Assembly: GCA_938084905.1 (NCBI GenBank)
Contig: CALKEQ010000001.1
Location: 90,835 to 154,834 of the forward strand
Direction: 5' to 3'
Length of the DNA stretch: 64,000 bases
Source: an uncultured bacterium
Lineage (GTDB): Bacteria; Desulfobacterota; Syntrophorhabdia; Syntrophorhabdales; JANXAF01
Shown: in pieces, positions 32,495 through 41,792 of the stretch
Position numbering within the stretch: position 1 is the first letter of the stretch
How the letters are laid out: the number at the start of each line of letters is the position of its first letter
Translations under genes and position numbers: made by a program
Notes under the pieces: generated by a model
What the model saw: only the letters and a program-made list of their open reading frames with translations
Databases searched by the model: none
Told to the model about the DNA's origin: nothing

Positions 32495-34090
32495 TTACCT
32501 CTTTATGTTCATCAGTTCCGTCAGTATCTCGTCAGTTGTGGTTATGATTCTTGCATTTGCTTGGAATCCCCTTTGAGCAACGATTAGTTTTACAAACTCT
32601 GTGGCAAGATCTACATTCGACTGTTCAAGGGAATTTGGATTTATCTTCCCCAGTCCTCCAGACCCAGGGGAATTGGTGTAAGCAGGGCCAGATTCAACAG
32701 TTTCAGAGTAAAGATTGGCACCCTCCTTGTAAAGTGCCTGGGGATTGTTGAATTTTGCGAGGGTGATCTGATAGAGGTCTATTATTTGACCATTAGAGTA
32801 GTGGCCAGAGATGACCCCTTCAGAGCTCACTGTGACATTCATGAGAACTCCGGGAGGGTAGCCGTCCTGGGTCTGAAAATTGGTTGTTGATGCAATCGGA
32901 TACTGAGTGGATGCTCCTCCACCTGATTTGGAGCCAAAGATGAGCTCTATTTTCTGCCCGGGCAAGGCTCCTTGAGAAAAGTTAAACAAAAGAGCCCTTG
33001 GCTCACCACCTGAAATGAGAAGACCCCTGTTGTTAAATACCAGATTCCCCCAGCCTACCAAAGTATCCCTGTTTGTTGCAGAATCGGCTGCACTTAAGAC
33101 TGCCATCCATTCCCATGTGCTGTTTCCTGTTGCGGCATCTTCATGCGATTTGCGGAAGTAGACGTTCACCACATGAGCCTGTCCTAGCGAATCATAGACC
33201 GTAATTGAAGATGAATAGTTAGACGTGGAGATCGGGTTACGTGTTGAGCTCTCGTAGGAGTAAACGAAGCCCTCCACGGTCATAGTCTGAACCCCTTCTT
33301 GAAGGTTCGGGGCTGTAATTATGTCAAGGCCAGAGTTTTGGAAGTTCGAGTACGTATGATTCGGTTCTATAAGACCCTCATAAGTAAAAACCTCTCCAGT
33401 GAGATTACCATCAGGTCCTCTCCTCTGGACGGTAACTCTAAGAGTATAAGTGCCAGAATTCTCAGTAACCTCGAAGGTGTAGTCGCCTGCAACAGGGTAT
33501 TTTCCAGCGCTTGGAGAAACTGAGGAGATTGAAGTACCACTCCCAGATAATGAAGAAGGAACTACCCCTTTCCATTGGCAATTTGACTGAAGGTTAACAG
33601 CCATACCAATGTAGGAGGTTGCACGTGGTTCACTCGGTTCTGGAGATATTACTATGTCCGTGCTCACACCTACTGGCGTGTTAGTCGTTCTGTCGATCAC
33701 CCTGCCCTGGAGAACATATCCTGCTGGAGTGGTAAGGTACCCCCTTTTGTCGAATCTGAACTGGCCTGCCCTAGTGTAGTAGAGCTGTCCTGTATCGGGA
33801 GACCTCACGATGAAGAACCCTTCTCCACCTATTGCCAGATCTGTGGGTTCAGAGGTACTCTCGAACGAACCCTGAGAAAAGAGAGTATCCACAGAGCTCA
33901 ATGCCGTCCCTCTTCCAACCTGAGATGAACCGGAGGATGTGTAGATTGACTGGTAAAAGACATCCTGAAATGTGGCTCTGCTGGCTTTATAACCTACTGT
34001 GTTCACGTTGGCGATATTGTTGCCAGCGATGTTTATGGCTTGACTGTTGGCGACAAGACCGCTTATTCCTGAGAAAAAGGAGCTTAACAT
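32495..34090 (-). CDS. flgE: Flagellar hook protein FlgE
   Basis: FlgE is the hook subunit. The 531-aa protein starts [48 protein letters not shown] and ends DLATEFVKLIVAQRGFQANARIITTTDEILTELMNIKR. It has the FlgE-type middle region (GEGFFIVRSPDTGQLYYTRAGQF, SSSITVYDSLGQAHVVNVYFRK). It is longer than the enteric protein (about 400 aa) because of added surface domains. It follows flgD by 12 nt. Confidence 0.95.
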   Translation of the reverse strand: MLSSFFSGISGLVANSQAINIAGNNIANVNTVGYKASRATFQDVFYQSIYTSSGSSQVGRGTALSSVDTLFSQGSFESTSEPTDLAIGGEGFFIVRSPDTGQLYYTRAGQFRFDKRGYLTTPAGYVLQGRVIDRTTNTPVGVSTDIVISPEPSEPRATSYIGMAVNLQSNCQWKGVVPSSLSGSGTSISSVSPSAGKYPVAGDYTFEVTENSGTYTLRVTVQRRGPDGNLTGEVFTYEGLIEPNHTYSNFQNSGLDIITAPNLQEGVQTMTVEGFVYSYESSTRNPISTSNYSSSITVYDSLGQAHVVNVYFRKSHEDAATGNSTWEWMAVLSAADSATNRDTLVGWGNLVFNNRGLLISGGEPRALLFNFSQGALPGQKIELIFGSKSGGGASTQYPIASTTNFQTQDGYPPGVLMNVTVSSEGVISGHYSNGQIIDLYQITLAKFNNPQALYKEGANLYSETVESGPAYTNSPGSGGLGKINPNSLEQSNVDLATEFVKLIVAQRGFQANARIITTTDEILTELMNIKR

Positions 34091-34102
34091 AGGATCACCT
34101 CC

Positions 34103-34711
34103 CTAGTCTTTTAGACTTTTTACTTCCTTTAGAGAAGTTGTCAGACCGTCCTCGAATAAGAGCCTGGCTTTACCGTTTTCGCCTAGTTCAATCCCCTTCA
34201 CCACCCTAAAGAGGTCAATCTGGCAAAAGATTATCCTGTTACCTTTGACAGCATAGGCGCTTACGTATATTGGGTTTTCTCCTTCGTGTCTAAAAACGAG
34301 AGGATCGCCTTTTTCCATCTTTACCTCTCTTTTCTCTCCAGTTTTAAGATCGGTTATGGAGATTATAACTCTCTCGTATTCTTCATCTGGCTTTACGTAG
34401 AGTTCATCCCCCTTAGTCATCACCTGGCTTCTCGTAGATACCCTTTTTCCAAGAAGGGATGCGAGGCTGCCTATGTTTAGGACCTCCATAGCTTCCCTTA
34501 GAGCATCAACTGACCTTTCAATGTTTTCTAGTTGCTCAACCTGGGTTAACTGGGAAAGCTGTGAGATGAATTCGTACGGTTTGATTGGCTGGAGCGGATT
34601 CTGGTATTTCAGCTGGGCAACGAGGATCTTCAGAAACCCGTCCTTGTCAATGTGTGAAGGTCCATTAGGAAAAGCGCCACTTTTTTCTTCCCTTACACTG
34701 TCTACCCTCAT
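34103..34711 (-). CDS. flgD: Flagellar hook assembly (cap) protein FlgD
   Basis: FlgD caps the growing hook. The 202-aa protein has the conserved N-terminal block DKDGFLKILVAQLKYQNPLQPIKPYEFISQLSQLTQVEQLENI, and a C-terminal domain with the tudor/fibronectin-like strands usual for FlgD. It lies between fliK and flgE. Confidence 0.93.
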   Translation of the reverse strand: MRVDSVREEKSGAFPNGPSHIDKDGFLKILVAQLKYQNPLQPIKPYEFISQLSQLTQVEQLENIERSVDALREAMEVLNIGSLASLLGKRVSTRSQVMTKGDELYVKPDEEYERVIISITDLKTGEKREVKMEKGDPLVFRHEGENPIYVSAYAVKGNRIIFCQIDLFRVVKGIELGENGKARLLFEDGLTTSLKEVKSLKD

Positions 34712-34722
34712 GACTCCCCCCT

Positions 34723-36015
34723 CTATGCTGATCCTATTATCTTTTCCTCAAAATCTTCCACAAACTCTGCAAGTGAGTACCTACTTTTTTTCTCCTTTTG
34801 ACCCCTTTTTTCAGTTTCCCTATTTTCAGGATAGACCTGTATGGCTGTGGGAACGTTTTTCTCCTCAAGGGAACGTATAATATGGTGCTTGTTTGTCTCG
34901 ATAAAGCTTGCGAGCGCCTCGCTTTCTGTCTTTATCTCCACCAGCACTTTTTCTCCAAGGTCCTTAAGAGCGATCTTTATTTTCTCTCCAGTATGGAACT
35001 CCACTTCCAAAGTTAGACTTTTTGCTTTATCAGCTAGGTAGTGGCTTTCTATCACCCTCTCAATTCTCTCGAGAATTGTATCCTCAAATCCCTTTTTCTC
35101 CAGATGGTGAAAAAAATCTATAGGGGGATAAGTAAATTTCTTTTCCCCAATCATCTCCTCTTTGGTTAGCTTTTCATCTTCTTTTGCCCTAAGAGACCCA
35201 TAAGGATCGATCTTAGGATGTGTTTTTTTGTCTTCCTCACACTCATTCTCGTTCATTTGGACATTTGAGTTGGAATTGCCATCGATTTTTAATACCTTTT
35301 GGATAATCTGATTCTCTTTTTGAGGTTTTGCCTCTGCGCAGATAGATTCACTCGAGTTACCTGCCAGCTCTTTTTGGTCGTATTTGAGTTCTCTTAACCG
35401 AAAAGGCAGAATGAAGCTAGTCCTCTTTTCTAGTCCATTTTTATGAACCAGTTCAAGGTCTTTGGGTAGCTCTGTCAATTCTTTTTCCGGTGGGTAAAAC
35501 CTCTTTAGATCCTTTTCTTGCAGAATTTCCTCCAGGGGAGGCTTATCTTTACCCTTAGTTAGGGGTGCCTCTGGCTTCCTATCGAAAGAAAATCGCCACT
35601 CAGGATTTTTCGGACTAAAGGCACTTTCCACATGATTTAGGAAATTCTGAGGTATTAAAAGTGGGTAGTTTTTTTCACAGTGCCTCTCCTTTGGGTGAAT
35701 TTCATCCTTATCAACCTTTTCTTGAGTAGAGTTAGCCTCTTTTAAACAGTTTTTTTCGGTTTTGATCGGGTAGACAAAGACTGGAGTCGAAAAAGAGAAA
35801 ATTTCGTCATAGGATGTATCAAAGTCGTAGAAAAAAGGTTCTTTTTTATTCCCGCAAAATGGAAACTGCTGAGGACTTTCCTCTTTTTCGTCAATTGGGA
35901 ACGACCTCAAAAATCTGTAAAGCATCTCTTGAAAATTTTTTATGCTCTCACTTTCAGATTGTTGGCAATTAGGGGAAACTGACCATATTCCTATAAAGGC
36001 AAAAAGCTCATCCAT
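34723..36015 (-). CDS. fliK: Flagellar hook-length control protein FliK
   Basis: FliK measures hook length and triggers the FlhB switch. The protein of about 430 aa is mostly low-complexity and charged, with a C-terminal domain containing LTLEVEFHTGEKIKIALKDLGEKVLVEIKTESEALASFIETNKHHIIRSLEEKNV, the FliK C-domain pattern in which the protein is tested against FlhB. I start at the ATG at 36015 (GGAG 6 nt upstream) rather than further upstream, because a sigma-54-like element lies at 36050-36064. The N-terminal sequence is not conserved, as is usual for the family. Confidence 0.85.
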   Translation of the reverse strand: MDELFAFIGIWSVSPNCQQSESESIKNFQEMLYRFLRSFPIDEKEESPQQFPFCGNKKEPFFYDFDTSYDEIFSFSTPVFVYPIKTEKNCLKEANSTQEKVDKDEIHPKERHCEKNYPLLIPQNFLNHVESAFSPKNPEWRFSFDRKPEAPLTKGKDKPPLEEILQEKDLKRFYPPEKELTELPKDLELVHKNGLEKRTSFILPFRLRELKYDQKELAGNSSESICAEAKPQKENQIIQKVLKIDGNSNSNVQMNENECEEDKKTHPKIDPYGSLRAKEDEKLTKEEMIGEKKFTYPPIDFFHHLEKKGFEDTILERIERVIESHYLADKAKSLTLEVEFHTGEKIKIALKDLGEKVLVEIKTESEALASFIETNKHHIIRSLEEKNVPTAIQVYPENRETEKRGQKEKKSRYSLAEFVEDFEEKIIGSA

Positions 36016-36049
36016 TGAAACTCCATCTAATCCCACAGATTTCTTGAAA

Positions 36050-36064
36050 ACAAAAATTGTGCCA
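36050..36064 (-). promoter_or_regulatory. Candidate sigma-54 promoter of fliK-flgD-flgE (imperfect)
   Basis: The minus strand reads TGGCACAATTTTTGT. The -24 element is perfect and the spacing is right, but the -12 is GT instead of GC, which usually weakens the promoter. A palindrome shared with the flgF upstream region lies at 36138-36152. Confidence 0.4.
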
Positions 36065-36137
36065 AAAAGGAAGGCTAATAAGACCAAGCTTCTTCTAAAG
36101 CCTTGAAATGAGGGGATTGGAAATTAATTCACAGGGC

Positions 36138-36152
36138 GGAAAAAATTTCCCT
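36138..36152. promoter_or_regulatory. Candidate enhancer palindrome upstream of fliK
   Basis: GGAAAAAATTTCCCT is the same 15 nt found upstream of flgF. It lies about 75 nt upstream of the -24 element of the candidate fliK promoter. Confidence 0.38.
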
Positions 36153-36162
36153 TGAATTATCT

Positions 36163-36585
36163 TTAAGCCTCTTTTGATCTAAGCGCAATATCGTCGATAA
36201 TTTTCTGAGCCCTTCTAGATTCTTCCCTTTTCTTTTCCAAGATTGCCCTTTCCTTCAGTTTCTCAAGTTTCTTTATCTCCCTGTGGAGAAAGAGCAACTC
36301 TTCGCCTAGCTTTTCTGCCTTTCCTACGAGCAAGTTGAGCCTTTCTATTAGTTCCTTCTCCTTAATCTCCAGGGAATAAAGGTAGTCTCTTATGACGTTA
36401 AAATCGCACCCGTCAATAGGCCCGCAAAGTAACTCCCTATATCTTCTCTCATATTCCTTTCCAGTCTCCCTTATCTCTTCTTTGGTCTTTTCAATTGCCT
36501 GCTTGATTTCTTTCAGTTCCTTCTCCTTTTCCTCCTTTTTCTTCTGCCTTACTTCTATTATTCTCCCTATGCGGCTTATAACCAT
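36163..36585 (-). CDS. fliJ: Flagellar export chaperone FliJ
   Basis: The 140-aa protein is one long coiled coil rich in Glu, Lys and Arg, typical of FliJ, which sits in the FliI ring as a gamma-like stalk. Sequence identity is low in this family, so the call uses the order fliG-fliH-fliI-fliJ. It starts 3 nt after the fliI stop. The ribosome site is weak, so translation may be coupled. Confidence 0.85.
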   Translation of the reverse strand: MVISRIGRIIEVRQKKKEEKEKELKEIKQAIEKTKEEIRETGKEYERRYRELLCGPIDGCDFNVIRDYLYSLEIKEKELIERLNLLVGKAEKLGEELLFLHREIKKLEKLKERAILEKKREESRRAQKIIDDIALRSKEA

Positions 36586-36588
36586 GTT

Positions 36589-37896
36589 TTACGTGTAAAA
36601 AAGGATCTTCAGCGAATTAATCGTATCTTCCATCGTAACCTTCTCGTTGACATCCTGCTTCAGGAAAAGCCTAATCTTATCTATCATGGAGATAGCGTAA
36701 TCTATCTTCCTGTTACTTCCGGGTACGTACGCACCTATGTTTATAAGATCTTCCGCCCTTTCATATTCTGATAGAATTTCTATAACCCGAGAGGCGTATT
36801 CTAGCTGCTCCTTAGGCACAATATCCTTCATGAGCCTACTTACACTTCTTAGTACATCGACAGCAGGATAGATATTTGAATCTGCGAGTTTTCTCGAAAG
36901 TACGATATGACCATCGAGGATAGCCCTCGAAGCATCTGCTACAGGGTCCTCCATATCGTCCCCCTCCACAAGGACAGTGTATATGGCGGTCATGGAGCCA
37001 CTGCCTTCCCCATTTCCAGTTCTTTCAAGAAGCCTGGAAAGCTGGGAAAACACACTAGGTGTGTATCCCTTTGTTGTGGGAGGCTCACCTATCGCAAGTC
37101 CAATTTCCCTTTGTGCCATAGCAAAACGGGTGAGTGAATCCATCATCAGAAGAACATCGTAACCCCTATCTCTGAAATATTCGGCAATTGCCACGGTTAG
37201 ATAGGCACCCCTTATCCTTATGAGTGGTGGCTCATCTGATGTGGCAACTATCACTACAGAGTGGGAAAGACCATCTCCCAGATCCCTTTCTATGAACTCC
37301 CTTACCTCTCTACCCCTTTCTCCTATAAGACCAATAACATTTATCTCAGCGGCTGTATGTCTTGCGATCATTCCCAGAAGAACACTTTTCCCAACTCCCG
37401 AACCGGAAAATATACCAATTCTCTGCCCCTTGCCACAGGTCAGAAGGCCATTGATAGAACGGATACCAAGATCGAGAGGCTCTGTGATCCTTTTTTTCTT
37501 CAGGGGATTAACAGTCCTCCTGTATATAGGGACTGGATCTTTGCAGGAGAGATCACCCTTTCCGTCTATTGGGTATCCAAGACCATTTATCACCCTTCCT
37601 AAAAGTTCATCGCCTGCGTAATAAAGTACGGACTGTCTCCTCGTAAGTATCTTTGAACCAACCCCTATTCCCCTTATATCACCTAATGGCATCAAAAGGG
37701 TTTTTCCGTCTCTAAAACCGACAACTTCCGCCTCAATTGGATTAGAGTTTTCAAAGGGAAAAATGGAAGCACTGTCGCCAACGGAACATATTGGTCCCTT
37801 CCCCTCTATTACCGTACCCACAACCTGCTCAACTTTTCCGTAAATCCGATAAGGGTAGAGGCTTGAAATTCTCTCCTTTATTCTAGGCAGGTCCAT
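36589..37896 (-). CDS. fliI: Flagellar export ATPase FliI
   Basis: FliI is the F1-beta-like hexameric ATPase that energises substrate delivery. The 435-aa protein has Walker A GIFSGSGVGKSVLLG (about 163-177), LIGERGREVREFIE, Walker B VLLMMDSLTRFAMAQREIGLAIGEPP and the C-terminal domain. It overlaps fliH by 19 nt and has AGGG 5 nt before its ATG. Confidence 0.97.
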   Translation of the reverse strand: MDLPRIKERISSLYPYRIYGKVEQVVGTVIEGKGPICSVGDSASIFPFENSNPIEAEVVGFRDGKTLLMPLGDIRGIGVGSKILTRRQSVLYYAGDELLGRVINGLGYPIDGKGDLSCKDPVPIYRRTVNPLKKKRITEPLDLGIRSINGLLTCGKGQRIGIFSGSGVGKSVLLGMIARHTAAEINVIGLIGERGREVREFIERDLGDGLSHSVVIVATSDEPPLIRIRGAYLTVAIAEYFRDRGYDVLLMMDSLTRFAMAQREIGLAIGEPPTTKGYTPSVFSQLSRLLERTGNGEGSGSMTAIYTVLVEGDDMEDPVADASRAILDGHIVLSRKLADSNIYPAVDVLRSVSRLMKDIVPKEQLEYASRVIEILSEYERAEDLINIGAYVPGSNRKIDYAISMIDKIRLFLKQDVNEKVTMEDTINSLKILFYT

Positions 37897-38483
37897 ATTA
37901 CCCTTTTTATCTCCTCCAACTGGGTTGTAAACGTACCGTCTATCTCCCCAAAATTACTCTCTATTATAAAACCTGGGTCTTTAAGCGTCTCGTCAGGTAG
38001 GACTTTAATGAATGGGACACTACTAGATAAATGAGTCACATCTTCAGGCCTTACCCTTACTGTTATCTCCCATTTTTTCTCACAGATCTCCAGCCCTTTT
38101 CTTACCATTGACACGATTATATTTCTATCTATGGAACACTCCTTCAAAATAATTGCCTCAGAAACTAAAACCGCAAGCTCACAGGCAAGGTACTCCGTCT
38201 TCTTCCTCATCTCCTCCCTTAATCCTTCCAAACCTGCAATTAGGTTATTGAGTCTTTTTATTACAGGTTCAACCTTCTTCATTCCCATCTCGTATCCGGC
38301 CTTTTCTCCTTCCGCGTAAGCCTCCTCAAAGACCCTTCTTATCTTTTCTTCAAATTTCTCCACTTCCATTTTCTCAGATTTGACTTCACTGAAGAGTGGA
38401 TGGAAGTCCGTCTCTGGGATGTTTGCACGTTCTTCTTTTAGATCTTCGAGCTTAAAAGGCAGAGGTTTATATGAATCTTTCAT
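37878..38483 (-). CDS. fliH: Flagellar assembly protein FliH
   Basis: FliH is the stator-like regulator of FliI. The protein of about 201 aa has a helical N-terminal half with VFEEAYAEGEKAGYEMGMKKVE (GxxxG-type repeats are weak here) and the C-terminal domain with VRVRPEDVTHLSSS and DPGFIIESNFGEIDGTFTTQLEEIKRV, a good match to FliH/V-ATPase E-like proteins. The ATG at 38483 lies within the end of fliG; a GTG two codons earlier is also possible. Confidence 0.9.
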   Translation of the reverse strand: MKDSYKPLPFKLEDLKEERANIPETDFHPLFSEVKSEKMEVEKFEEKIRRVFEEAYAEGEKAGYEMGMKKVEPVIKRLNNLIAGLEGLREEMRKKTEYLACELAVLVSEAIILKECSIDRNIIVSMVRKGLEICEKKWEITVRVRPEDVTHLSSSVPFIKVLPDETLKDPGFIIESNFGEIDGTFTTQLEEIKRVIWTCLE

Positions 38484-39468
38484 TTCCACGGGAAAGGACT
38501 ATTTTTCCCTCAGACTCAAGCTTTTTCGCCAGCATGGCTATTTTTTGTTGCGCTTTTTCAACTTCCGAGACTCTTACTGGCCCCATCGCTTCCATATCTT
38601 CCTTCAGCATGGCTTTTGCCCTTTCCGACATGTTGCTAAATATCTTCTCTCTTATCTCTTCTGACGCACCTTTGAGGGCCAGCGCCAGATCCTCGGAAGA
38701 AATCTCTTTCAAGAGTACCTGTATCCCCCTGTCGTCGATCTTTAGAAGATCTTCAAAGGTAAACATCAATTGCCTTATTTTTTCCGCAAGCTCCGGATTT
38801 CTCTCTTCGATGGCACCTAAAAGCTCGGACTCTCTGGTTCTGTCCATCTGGTTGAGGATGTTTGCGGCCATCTCCACGCCACCGAGCTCCTTCCCCTCAA
38901 TTAAGCCTATGGATTCCAACTGATCCTTAAGTACACTCTCTATCTCTTCCAATATTTTCCTGTCCACCTTCTCAAGCCTAGCAATTCGCATAAGAACTTC
39001 TGCCTGCAAACTATCTGGCAGACTCATCAAAGCCTCGGCGGCACGTCTTAATCCGAGTGCTGATAAAACGACAGCTATGGTTTGGGGATGTTCACCTTTG
39101 AGCACGTATGCCAGAACTTTTGGGTCACATGTTCTTAGAAACTCACCTGGCATTCCCTTTTTCAATTCCATTTGCTCAAAAAACGCTTCAGCTTTTTCCT
39201 CTCCGAGTGTCTCCTTTAGAAGTCTTTTAAGCATGTCCTCTCCATTTATTATTTTTTTTCCCATCCTGTTTGCCAAAAGTAAAAACTCCTCATGAACCTT
39301 CTGAACAACCTCCTCTGGGATGTTCTTCAATTCTGCTATTTCAGTGGCGATAAGCTCAATTTCTTTCTCATCAAGGCTCTTAAGTATCTCCTTTGAGATA
39401 CTCTCATCAATTGTTAGAAGAAGAATCGCGGCCTTCTTTGCTCCCGAAAGTTCCGTCCTTTCGCTCAC
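38467..39468 (-). CDS. fliG: Flagellar motor switch protein FliG
   Basis: FliG generates torque by interacting with MotA. The protein has the N-terminal SGAKKAAILLLTIDESISKEILKSLDEKEIELIATEIA, the middle domain with EHPQTIAVVLSAL and the C-terminal LKIDDRGIQVLLKEISSEDLALALKGASEEIREKIFSNMS, where the charged torque residues lie. I choose the GTG at 39468, with GGGAG upstream and overlapping the fliF stop, because family members start about eight residues before the first helix. An ATG at 39486 is an alternative. About 333 aa. Confidence 0.95.
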   Translation of the reverse strand: MSERTELSGAKKAAILLLTIDESISKEILKSLDEKEIELIATEIAELKNIPEEVVQKVHEEFLLLANRMGKKIINGEDMLKRLLKETLGEEKAEAFFEQMELKKGMPGEFLRTCDPKVLAYVLKGEHPQTIAVVLSALGLRRAAEALMSLPDSLQAEVLMRIARLEKVDRKILEEIESVLKDQLESIGLIEGKELGGVEMAANILNQMDRTRESELLGAIEERNPELAEKIRQLMFTFEDLLKIDDRGIQVLLKEISSEDLALALKGASEEIREKIFSNMSERAKAMLKEDMEAMGPVRVSEVEKAQQKIAMLAKKLESEGKIVLSRGNERFI

Positions 39469-41069
39469 ATGCTCTCCCTTATCCATTCCTTAATTACTGC
39501 CCGTGCCGTCTCCTTATCAAATGTCTTTTCTGCGAGAAACTTCTGGGCACCTTCAGAAAGAGGTACAGCCTGTGGGGAAACCTTTATTTCCCTTACACTT
39601 TCTGCCTCTTTGCCACCAGGTATTGTGTAAGATATGGTCCCTTCTCTTTTCGCTGTCTTTAACATACCTATTAGGGGTCTCACAACAAAGAATAGAACTG
39701 TAAGGACGAGTATGACGTAAAAGGCGTATCTTGATAACATGTATATCATCTCTCTTTTCTCTTCTTTTTCCAGCTGTGCTTTTTCGTCTACGAAGCCTTC
39801 AGTCTCAAATGGGGTGTTTATGACCTCTATCCTGTCCCCCCTTTCCTCATTAAAACCCACAGCCATTGAAACGAGTCTTTTTATGTCCTCAATCTCTTTT
39901 TCGGTCCTTGGAATGTACTTGATTTCGTCTCCTTTTTTCCCTTTTTGTATTTCGTATTTCCCATCCACAACAACCGCCACAGAGATCCTTTTTATATCTC
40001 CGTAAGGTTCAACGATCTTTTTTACCGTCCTGCTGACCTCGTAACTGGCCTCAGACTCCTCCCTTTCCGATAGTTGAAGTTGTTCGCTCTCCCTCATTGT
40101 CTTTTCATCACTCGTTTTCAAATTCGATTTTACTCCCGGTACACCTCCCGATTTCCCATACCTGTTCGTAGATTTTTCCCTCACTTTTTTTTCACTGGTT
40201 AAAACAACTTTGTTCGGCTGATATTCCTCCTCCAGCTTTTCCACCTTTCTGAAATTTAAGTCCACGGAGACTCTAACTACAGATTTTCCCGGATTAAGAA
40301 AGCTATCTAACATCGACTGGAGTGACTCTTCGATCCTCTTCTCTATATTTCTTTGGATTTCAAACTGATAGGCAGAAGTTGATGAAGGGCTTTCCTTTTC
40401 CATTCCCTTAAATAGAACCTTACCCTGCGCATCTACGACAACCACATTCTCAGGCTTAAGTCCCTCAACGCTTGAGGCGACAAGATGAACGATGCTCATG
40501 ACCGCCTCTCTAGAGAGTACCCTTCCAGGTTTTAGTTTTACAAAAACAGAGGCGGTGGGTTCCTTTTCCCTTTCCGTATAGAGGGATTTCTCAGGGAAGG
40601 CAATGTGGACTCTCGATGCTTTTACTTCTGGAATTTGGTTTATGGTTCTTTGAAGTTCACCCTGGATGGCCCTTCTGTAATTTACGTTTTGCATAAATTC
40701 TGTCATTCCGTAACTCGTTTTGTCAAAAAGTTCAAAGCCCACCCCTCCACTTCCAGGAAGGGCATTTTGGGATGCAAGGGATAGCCTTACCTCGTGGACT
40801 TTTTCCTTTGGTACGTAAATAGCAGTTCCGCCTGCTTCGAGTCTATAGGGGACCTTCTGCTCTTTCAGTTTTGCCACTATCATGGAGGCGTCTTCCACTG
40901 AGAGACCAAAAAATAGAGGACTGTAACTTTCCCTCTGGAGAAAGGAAAGACCTATTACCGAACCTCCCAGAACCATAACAAGGATGAGCAAGTAGGTGTA
41001 CAGTTTTGCCTTGGGAAGGGATTTAAGGTAGTTCTTAGTGCCGTTGACGTATACCTCCAGGCCTGCCAT
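39465..41069 (-). CDS. fliF: Flagellar MS-ring protein FliF
   Basis: FliF forms the membrane ring on which the motor is built. The 534-aa protein has a first membrane segment (about 22-43), the periplasmic ring-building domains (YSPLFFGLSVEDASMIVAKLKEQKVPYRL; INQIPEVKASRVHIAFPEKSLYTEREKEPTASVFVKLKPG) and a second membrane segment (about 432-455). The C-terminal cytoplasmic tail binds FliG and overlaps the fliG start. Confidence 0.97.
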   Translation of the reverse strand: MAGLEVYVNGTKNYLKSLPKAKLYTYLLILVMVLGGSVIGLSFLQRESYSPLFFGLSVEDASMIVAKLKEQKVPYRLEAGGTAIYVPKEKVHEVRLSLASQNALPGSGGVGFELFDKTSYGMTEFMQNVNYRRAIQGELQRTINQIPEVKASRVHIAFPEKSLYTEREKEPTASVFVKLKPGRVLSREAVMSIVHLVASSVEGLKPENVVVVDAQGKVLFKGMEKESPSSTSAYQFEIQRNIEKRIEESLQSMLDSFLNPGKSVVRVSVDLNFRKVEKLEEEYQPNKVVLTSEKKVREKSTNRYGKSGGVPGVKSNLKTSDEKTMRESEQLQLSEREESEASYEVSRTVKKIVEPYGDIKRISVAVVVDGKYEIQKGKKGDEIKYIPRTEKEIEDIKRLVSMAVGFNEERGDRIEVINTPFETEGFVDEKAQLEKEEKREMIYMLSRYAFYVILVLTVLFFVVRPLIGMLKTAKREGTISYTIPGGKEAESVREIKVSPQAVPLSEGAQKFLAEKTFDKETARAVIKEWIRESM

Positions 41070-41072
41070 ATT

Positions 41073-41360
41073 TTACACCTGCATTCTCATGATCTCTTCG
41101 TAGGCAGATATGATTTTATTTCTTATCTGCATCATTAACTGGAATGTGAGGTCTGCCTTCTCAATGGAGATCATAACATTGTGCAGATCAGTTGAATCGC
41201 TTCTTATCAGTTTTTCAGCCTCTCTGTTTGCTTCTCTTTCTAAATCCATTACCTTCTGAATGTAGTCTTTTAACATTTCACCAAATGTGACTTTTTCCTT
41301 CTCCTTCGTCTTCTCGGTCGACAAAGAAAAATCAGGAATTTTTAAACTTTCTACTTTCAT
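41073..41360 (-). CDS. fliE: Flagellar hook-basal body protein FliE
   Basis: FliE joins the MS ring to the rod. The 95-aa protein ends with the conserved DLHNVMISIEKADLTFQLMMQIRNKIISAYEEIMRMQV, diagnostic for FliE. It lies between flgC and fliF with 3 nt to fliF. Confidence 0.94.
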   Translation of the reverse strand: MKVESLKIPDFSLSTEKTKEKEKVTFGEMLKDYIQKVMDLEREANREAEKLIRSDSTDLHNVMISIEKADLTFQLMMQIRNKIISAYEEIMRMQV

Positions 41361-41371
41361 CTAAGATCCTC

Positions 41372-41785
41372 CTATTTAAGTATTTCAAGGGTTTTCATGA
41401 TCATCTCCTTTGTCGCACCAATCACATTCAGATTGGCCTCATAGGATCTTGAGGCGTCAAGCATGTCTGTCATCTCCTCCAGAATGTTTACGTTTGGATA
41501 ATTGACGTATCCATTTTCGTCCGCATCGGGATGAGAAGGATCATAGACCTTCTGGAAGGGGTCCTTACTCTCCACTATCTCCTTTACTTTCACACCCTGA
41601 ATTCTCTCTTTCAATGTCTCTTTAAAGGTTTCGGGAACGAAGACAACCTCTTTTTTCCTGTAAGGAGTACCATCCTCGGTTCTTGTGGTGCTAACGTTCG
41701 CGAGATTTGATGATATTACTTCCATTCTAATTCTCTGGGCAGAAAGTGCAGACCCACTGATCTTTAATGCGTCGAATGATGCCAT
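41372..41785 (-). CDS. flgC: Flagellar rod protein FlgC
   Basis: The proximal rod protein starts MASFDALKISGSALSAQRIRMEVISSNLANVSTTRTEDGTPYRKKEVVF and ends PNVNILEEMTDMLDASRSYEANLNVIGATKEMIMKTLEIL. The ATG at 41785 has GGGAGG about 9 nt upstream; a longer frame overlapping flgB is not supported. About 137 aa, typical. Confidence 0.95.
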   Translation of the reverse strand: MASFDALKISGSALSAQRIRMEVISSNLANVSTTRTEDGTPYRKKEVVFVPETFKETLKERIQGVKVKEIVESKDPFQKVYDPSHPDADENGYVNYPNVNILEEMTDMLDASRSYEANLNVIGATKEMIMKTLEILK

Positions 41786-41792
41786 TTTTAGA

